DNA of 64,000 nucleotides from JAIVJG01 sp964236735 (GTDB lineage Bacteria > Acidobacteriota > Blastocatellia > Pyrinomonadales > Pyrinomonadaceae): assembly GCA_964236735.1 (NCBI GenBank), contig CAXSFM010000013.1:1-64000 (forward strand), in the 5' to 3' direction. Both the position numbers and the translations under genes were made by a program. How positions within the stretch are numbered: the first letter of the stretch is position 1; every line of letters begins with the position of its first letter. Positions 61,196 to 64,000 of the stretch are shown here, piece by piece. The notes beneath the pieces were generated by a model. It ran no database searches. It was not told the origin of the DNA and worked only from the letters and a program-made list of their open reading frames with translations.

Positions 61196-62994
61196 TCCAG
61201 ATACATCTTCGCGGCCATCTTCGCCAGCTTCCACATCTTGCCCCACTCGATGCTCCCTTCGGCATTGTCGCGTCCCGTCAGTTTGTCAACGACGAGCCGT
61301 CGAAACTGTTTGCCCTCGCGCTTGAGGATGAACTCTTTGGCGAAGGGGCGCGCGGTGTCGAAAAAGCTGAACTCCGGGTCTGTCACGAGGCCGATGCCTT
61401 CGAGCGTCATCAGCGCGCGGATGATGTATGTGAAATTCGACGGCAGGCGAAACGGGTAGTCGTACATTACTTCGGCCAGATCGTAGGTCAGTTCTTTGAA
61501 GTTGACTTCGCCGAGTTTGAGATTGAGATAATGCTGGAACAAACTTTCAATCACCGGGCGCACTCTGTCCGGGTCGACGCCGGGCTTGAGAAATTGCAGG
61601 TTGATTAAATCGCCCGCGAGTCCCGGCACGTCGCGGCTGACGACGTGGAAGAAAGCGTCAATCATCTGCGACTGGAGGCGCGGCGTGATCTTGCCGGTCA
61701 TCCCGAAGTCGAGAAAGACGAGATGGCCGCTATCCATCACGAGCAAATTACCGGGATGCGGGTCGGCGTGATAGAAGCCGTCTTCGAGCAATTGCTTGAG
61801 ATACGCGCGCACGAGCAGGCGGTTGACTTTGACCGGCGAGATACGACGCGCGCGCAAGCCTTCGATGTCAACGACCTTCGTGCCGCGTATGAAGTCCATC
61901 GTCAGGACGCGCGTCGTCGTGTGCGTCCAATGAATATTGGGGACGTGGATGGGACGCCAGTCGCGAAAATTTTCGCGGAAGCGTTCGGCGTTGCGTCCCT
62001 CTTGAACGTAATCAATTTCTTCGCCGACGGTCTGGCGAAACTCTTCGAGCATCCCGACCCAATCGGCGTTTTCCATCGCGGCGGGAAAGCGCGCGACAAA
62101 GCGCACGATGCGTTGCAGGACGGAGATGTCGAAGCCGAGCGTCTCGCGCAAACGGGGGCGCTGAACTTTGACGGCGACTTCCTGCCCCGTGTGCAGGCGC
62201 GCGCGATAAACCTGCCCGAGCGAAGCAGCGGCTATCGGCTCCGCGTCAATCTCCGCGTAGGCAACTTGTAACGTGCGACCGAGTTCCTGTTCGATGCGCG
62301 CGTAAGCATCCGTCGTCGGGAAGGGCGGAACCTGATCCTGCAAGGTGGACAATTCTTTGACGTAAGCGAGCGGCAAAAGGTCTGCGCGCGTGCCGAGCGA
62401 CTGCCCGATCTTGATGAACGTCGGCCCCAGACCGATGAGATTGTCTTTCAGCCAGACGGCCTGTTTTTCTAAGCGCGTTTCTTTGCTTTGCGTGCCTTCG
62501 CCACCGCGAAAGACGGCGAAGCGCGTGAGTTTGATAAGACGGTCGAGCGCGCGCCGGTCAACGTCGCGCGACCACTCTTGAAAGAGCGCGACACTTCCAC
62601 GCGCGCGCGCCTCTTCGCGTTTGCGCTCCGCCATCCGCCGCGTGAATTTGGCGCGCACATCGTAGTCGTTGAGAAAAAGATAGAGCGCCATCGTGCCGAG
62701 CACGCGCACGATCTCAAACATCCTCAGCCAACCGCGCAGCCCGCGCGCCTCGAACGCGCCGAACTCGTCCGCGCGTTCCGGCTCGATCTCATTTGAAGCA
62801 GTCAACTGTCGCGACGCCGGCACAGGAACGCGCGCAGCGACATTCCGCGCTTTGCCCCCATTCGCATGTTCAGTCTTCACCAACGCCAGCGCGGTTTTCG
62901 ATTTACCGTTTTGAACGCTGCCCGCGCGGCTATTCAACGGGTGCGCCGCACCGCTTAAAATTTCCTGCTCAACCTCTATTTGTTCAGTAGCCAT
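61189..62994 (-). CDS. ABC1/UbiB-family atypical kinase
   Basis: 601 aa from ATG 62994; TTG 63003 is in frame. The KxGQ motif is FIKIGQSLGTRADLLP, the Ala-rich loop KVQRPRL region follows, and the kinase core has YHADPHPGNLLVMDSG and LDFGMTGKI. Family members support ubiquinone or menaquinone synthesis or lipid export. The first 80 residues are low-complexity and poorly conserved. A hydrophobic stretch at FEIVRVLGTMALYLFL may anchor it to the membrane. Confidence 0.92.
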   Translation of the reverse strand: MATEQIEVEQEILSGAAHPLNSRAGSVQNGKSKTALALVKTEHANGGKARNVAARVPVPASRQLTASNEIEPERADEFGAFEARGLRGWLRMFEIVRVLGTMALYLFLNDYDVRAKFTRRMAERKREEARARGSVALFQEWSRDVDRRALDRLIKLTRFAVFRGGEGTQSKETRLEKQAVWLKDNLIGLGPTFIKIGQSLGTRADLLPLAYVKELSTLQDQVPPFPTTDAYARIEQELGRTLQVAYAEIDAEPIAAASLGQVYRARLHTGQEVAVKVQRPRLRETLGFDISVLQRIVRFVARFPAAMENADWVGMLEEFRQTVGEEIDYVQEGRNAERFRENFRDWRPIHVPNIHWTHTTTRVLTMDFIRGTKVVDIEGLRARRISPVKVNRLLVRAYLKQLLEDGFYHADPHPGNLLVMDSGHLVFLDFGMTGKITPRLQSQMIDAFFHVVSRDVPGLAGDLINLQFLKPGVDPDRVRPVIESLFQHYLNLKLGEVNFKELTYDLAEVMYDYPFRLPSNFTYIIRALMTLEGIGLVTDPEFSFFDTARPFAKEFILKREGKQFRRLVVDKLTGRDNAEGSIEWGKMWKLAKMAAKMYLEK

Positions 62995-63040
62995 GACGCT
63001 CAATGAATACCCGAAAAATGTCTCAATCCTGTCTCGCAGG

Positions 63041-63103
63041 GTTCAAGGTTCAAAGTTACATGACAGACTTTGTCTTCCAACTCTGAACCTTAAACTTTGA
63101 ACT
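63041..63103. repeat. Short-word hairpin, word near ggttcaaagt
   Basis: gttcaaggttcaaagttaca on the left; aactctgaaccttaaacttt then gaac on the right. It lies between ribF and the ABC1 kinase gene, both on the minus strand. Confidence 0.8.
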
Positions 63104-63112
63104 TACCGGAAC

Positions 63113-64000
63113 TCAAACAACGACGAGCGAGCGGCGCACGCCTCTTCTGTCGAAAAAATTACACGCGCGCAGCACGTCTCTGTCAATCTGCTTTTTCAAT
63201 TCAGCGATGGACGCGAACCTCTGCTCATCGCGCAGGCGTCGGAGAAAGCGCACGCGCAACACGTCGCCGTATAAATCTCCGCTCCAACCCATAACGTATG
63301 TTTCGACGGATGGTTCAGCCTCATTCTCGAAGGTCGGGCGCACGCCGATGTTGGTCACGCTGCGCCGCCACTCGCCCGCGATTAAGGTCGCCGTCACGTA
63401 CACGCCGCGTCTGGGTATGACGCGATTGCGCGGCTGCACGTTCGCCGTCGGAAAGCCTATCGTGCGCCCGCGCTCCGCACCGCGCACGACGCGCCCCTCG
63501 ACGCCATAAGGTCGCCCCAACATGCGCCGCGCGAGATTAACTCTGCCCTCTGCCAGCAATTCACGAATGCGGCTTGAGCTGATGCGCCCGCCGCGCAGAC
63601 ATACCTCCGGCACTTCATCTGCGTGGAAGCCGAGTCCCCCGCTCACCTTCTTCAATAACTCGATGTTGCCCTCGCGCTGGTATCCGAAGGCGAAGCCGCG
63701 TCCGAGATAGACTTCTTTCGCTTGCAGGCGCTCGTGGACGGCGTCGCGCAAAAACTCTCCGGCGCGGACTTCGGCGAAGTCTCTGGTGAAACGAACGACG
63801 ATGGTCTGCTCGATGCCGAGCGCGCCGAAAGCCTCGATCTTCTGATCAAAAGTTTGCAAAAGCGGCGGGGCTGAAGAAGGATGCAGCACGGCGCGCGGGT
63901 GCGGGTCGAAAGTGATGACCGTCGGAACTGCGCCGAGCGCACGCGCGCGCTCGACCACCGTTCGCATCACGAGTTGATGGCCGAGATGCAAGCCATCAAA
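63113..64000 (-). CDS. ribF: Bifunctional riboflavin kinase/FMN adenylyltransferase (5' end outside window)
   Basis: 296 codons visible; the frame is open to the last base. It starts within FDG-LHLGHQ, the nucleotidyltransferase signature of the FAD synthetase part. It continues with VITFDPHPRAVL, RGGRISSSRIRELLAEGRVN and the riboflavin kinase part (GRPYGVEGRVVRGAERGRTI, GFPTANVQ, SVTNIGVRPTFEN, VETYV). Makes FMN and FAD from riboflavin. About 15-20 N-terminal residues lie beyond the window. Confidence 0.95.
   Translation of the reverse strand, partial: FDGLHLGHQLVMRTVVERARALGAVPTVITFDPHPRAVLHPSSAPPLLQTFDQKIEAFGALGIEQTIVVRFTRDFAEVRAGEFLRDAVHERLQAKEVYLGRGFAFGYQREGNIELLKKVSGGLGFHADEVPEVCLRGGRISSSRIRELLAEGRVNLARRMLGRPYGVEGRVVRGAERGRTIGFPTANVQPRNRVIPRRGVYVTATLIAGEWRRSVTNIGVRPTFENEAEPSVETYVMGWSGDLYGDVLRVRFLRRLRDEQRFASIAELKKQIDRDVLRACNFFDRRGVRRSLVVV

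Overview
The window is about 64 kb of GC-rich chromosome. Several features point to the phylum Acidobacteriota, most likely class Blastocatellia: two secreted proteins with the VWFA-related domain common in Acidobacteria, a giant Oar-like TonB-dependent receptor with a carboxypeptidase-regulatory domain, a Ser/Thr kinase fused to TolB-like and TPR regions, an Asn/Val-rich lipoprotein, and two DUF5666-type and secretin-type envelope genes in the expected style. This is inferred from protein families; no rRNA or tRNA gene is visible.

Layout. 1-11.0 kb is housekeeping: the end of an ECF sigma factor gene, a pirin, a lipoprotein, the Ser/Thr kinase, a PlsC-type acyltransferase, thyA-folA, a cystathionine beta-synthase-type enzyme, a YpdA-like flavoprotein and a lone HicB-like protein. 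11.2-20.0 kb is an accessory, partly AT-richer segment. It holds a DpnII-type restriction-modification (R-M) module whose methyltransferase is cut by an in-frame TGA and followed by a 14-G tract, a HARE-HTH protein, a 986-aa exported protein of unknown function, a 7 x 21-bp repeat array, a 122-aa unknown protein, and a BglII/BstYI-type R-M pair. That pair is flanked by a 91-bp direct repeat made from the 3' end of the malic enzyme gene. 20.0-26.5 kb: malic enzyme, a DUF2520 oxidoreductase and a 1226-aa P-loop ATPase. 26.9-32.9 kb: an M48 metalloprotease and the translation cluster rplM-rpsI-rpsB-tsf-pyrH-frr, closed by a strong terminator.

33-38 kb has the TonB receptor and a DUF5666 protein. 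38.3-51.6 kb is one long minus-strand series: gspF, gspE, gspD, two pseudopilins, a PilM-like protein, a TlpA-like thioredoxin, an ECF sigma factor with its ZAS anti-sigma factor, a bactofilin-like membrane protein and a SurA-DsbA fusion. Together these look like a type II secretion/type IV pilus-like export machine with envelope-redox and stress functions. 52-64 kb: two VWFA proteins, a cNMP-binding DUF1003 protein, CorA with a small coupled membrane protein, an outer-membrane protein, a 39-aa secreted His-rich peptide, an acyl-CoA desaturase, a histidine kinase/response regulator pair, an ABC1/UbiB kinase and the 3' part of ribF.

The intergenic spaces also carry at least eleven hairpins built from short degenerate tandem words. 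Each has a different word, and several end on the stop codons of the flanking genes. The most unusual points are the two GATC-centred R-M modules (one interrupted and followed by a possible phase-variation tract, one inserted with a long target duplication), the 21-bp heptad-coding array, the hairpin family, and the His-rich microprotein.
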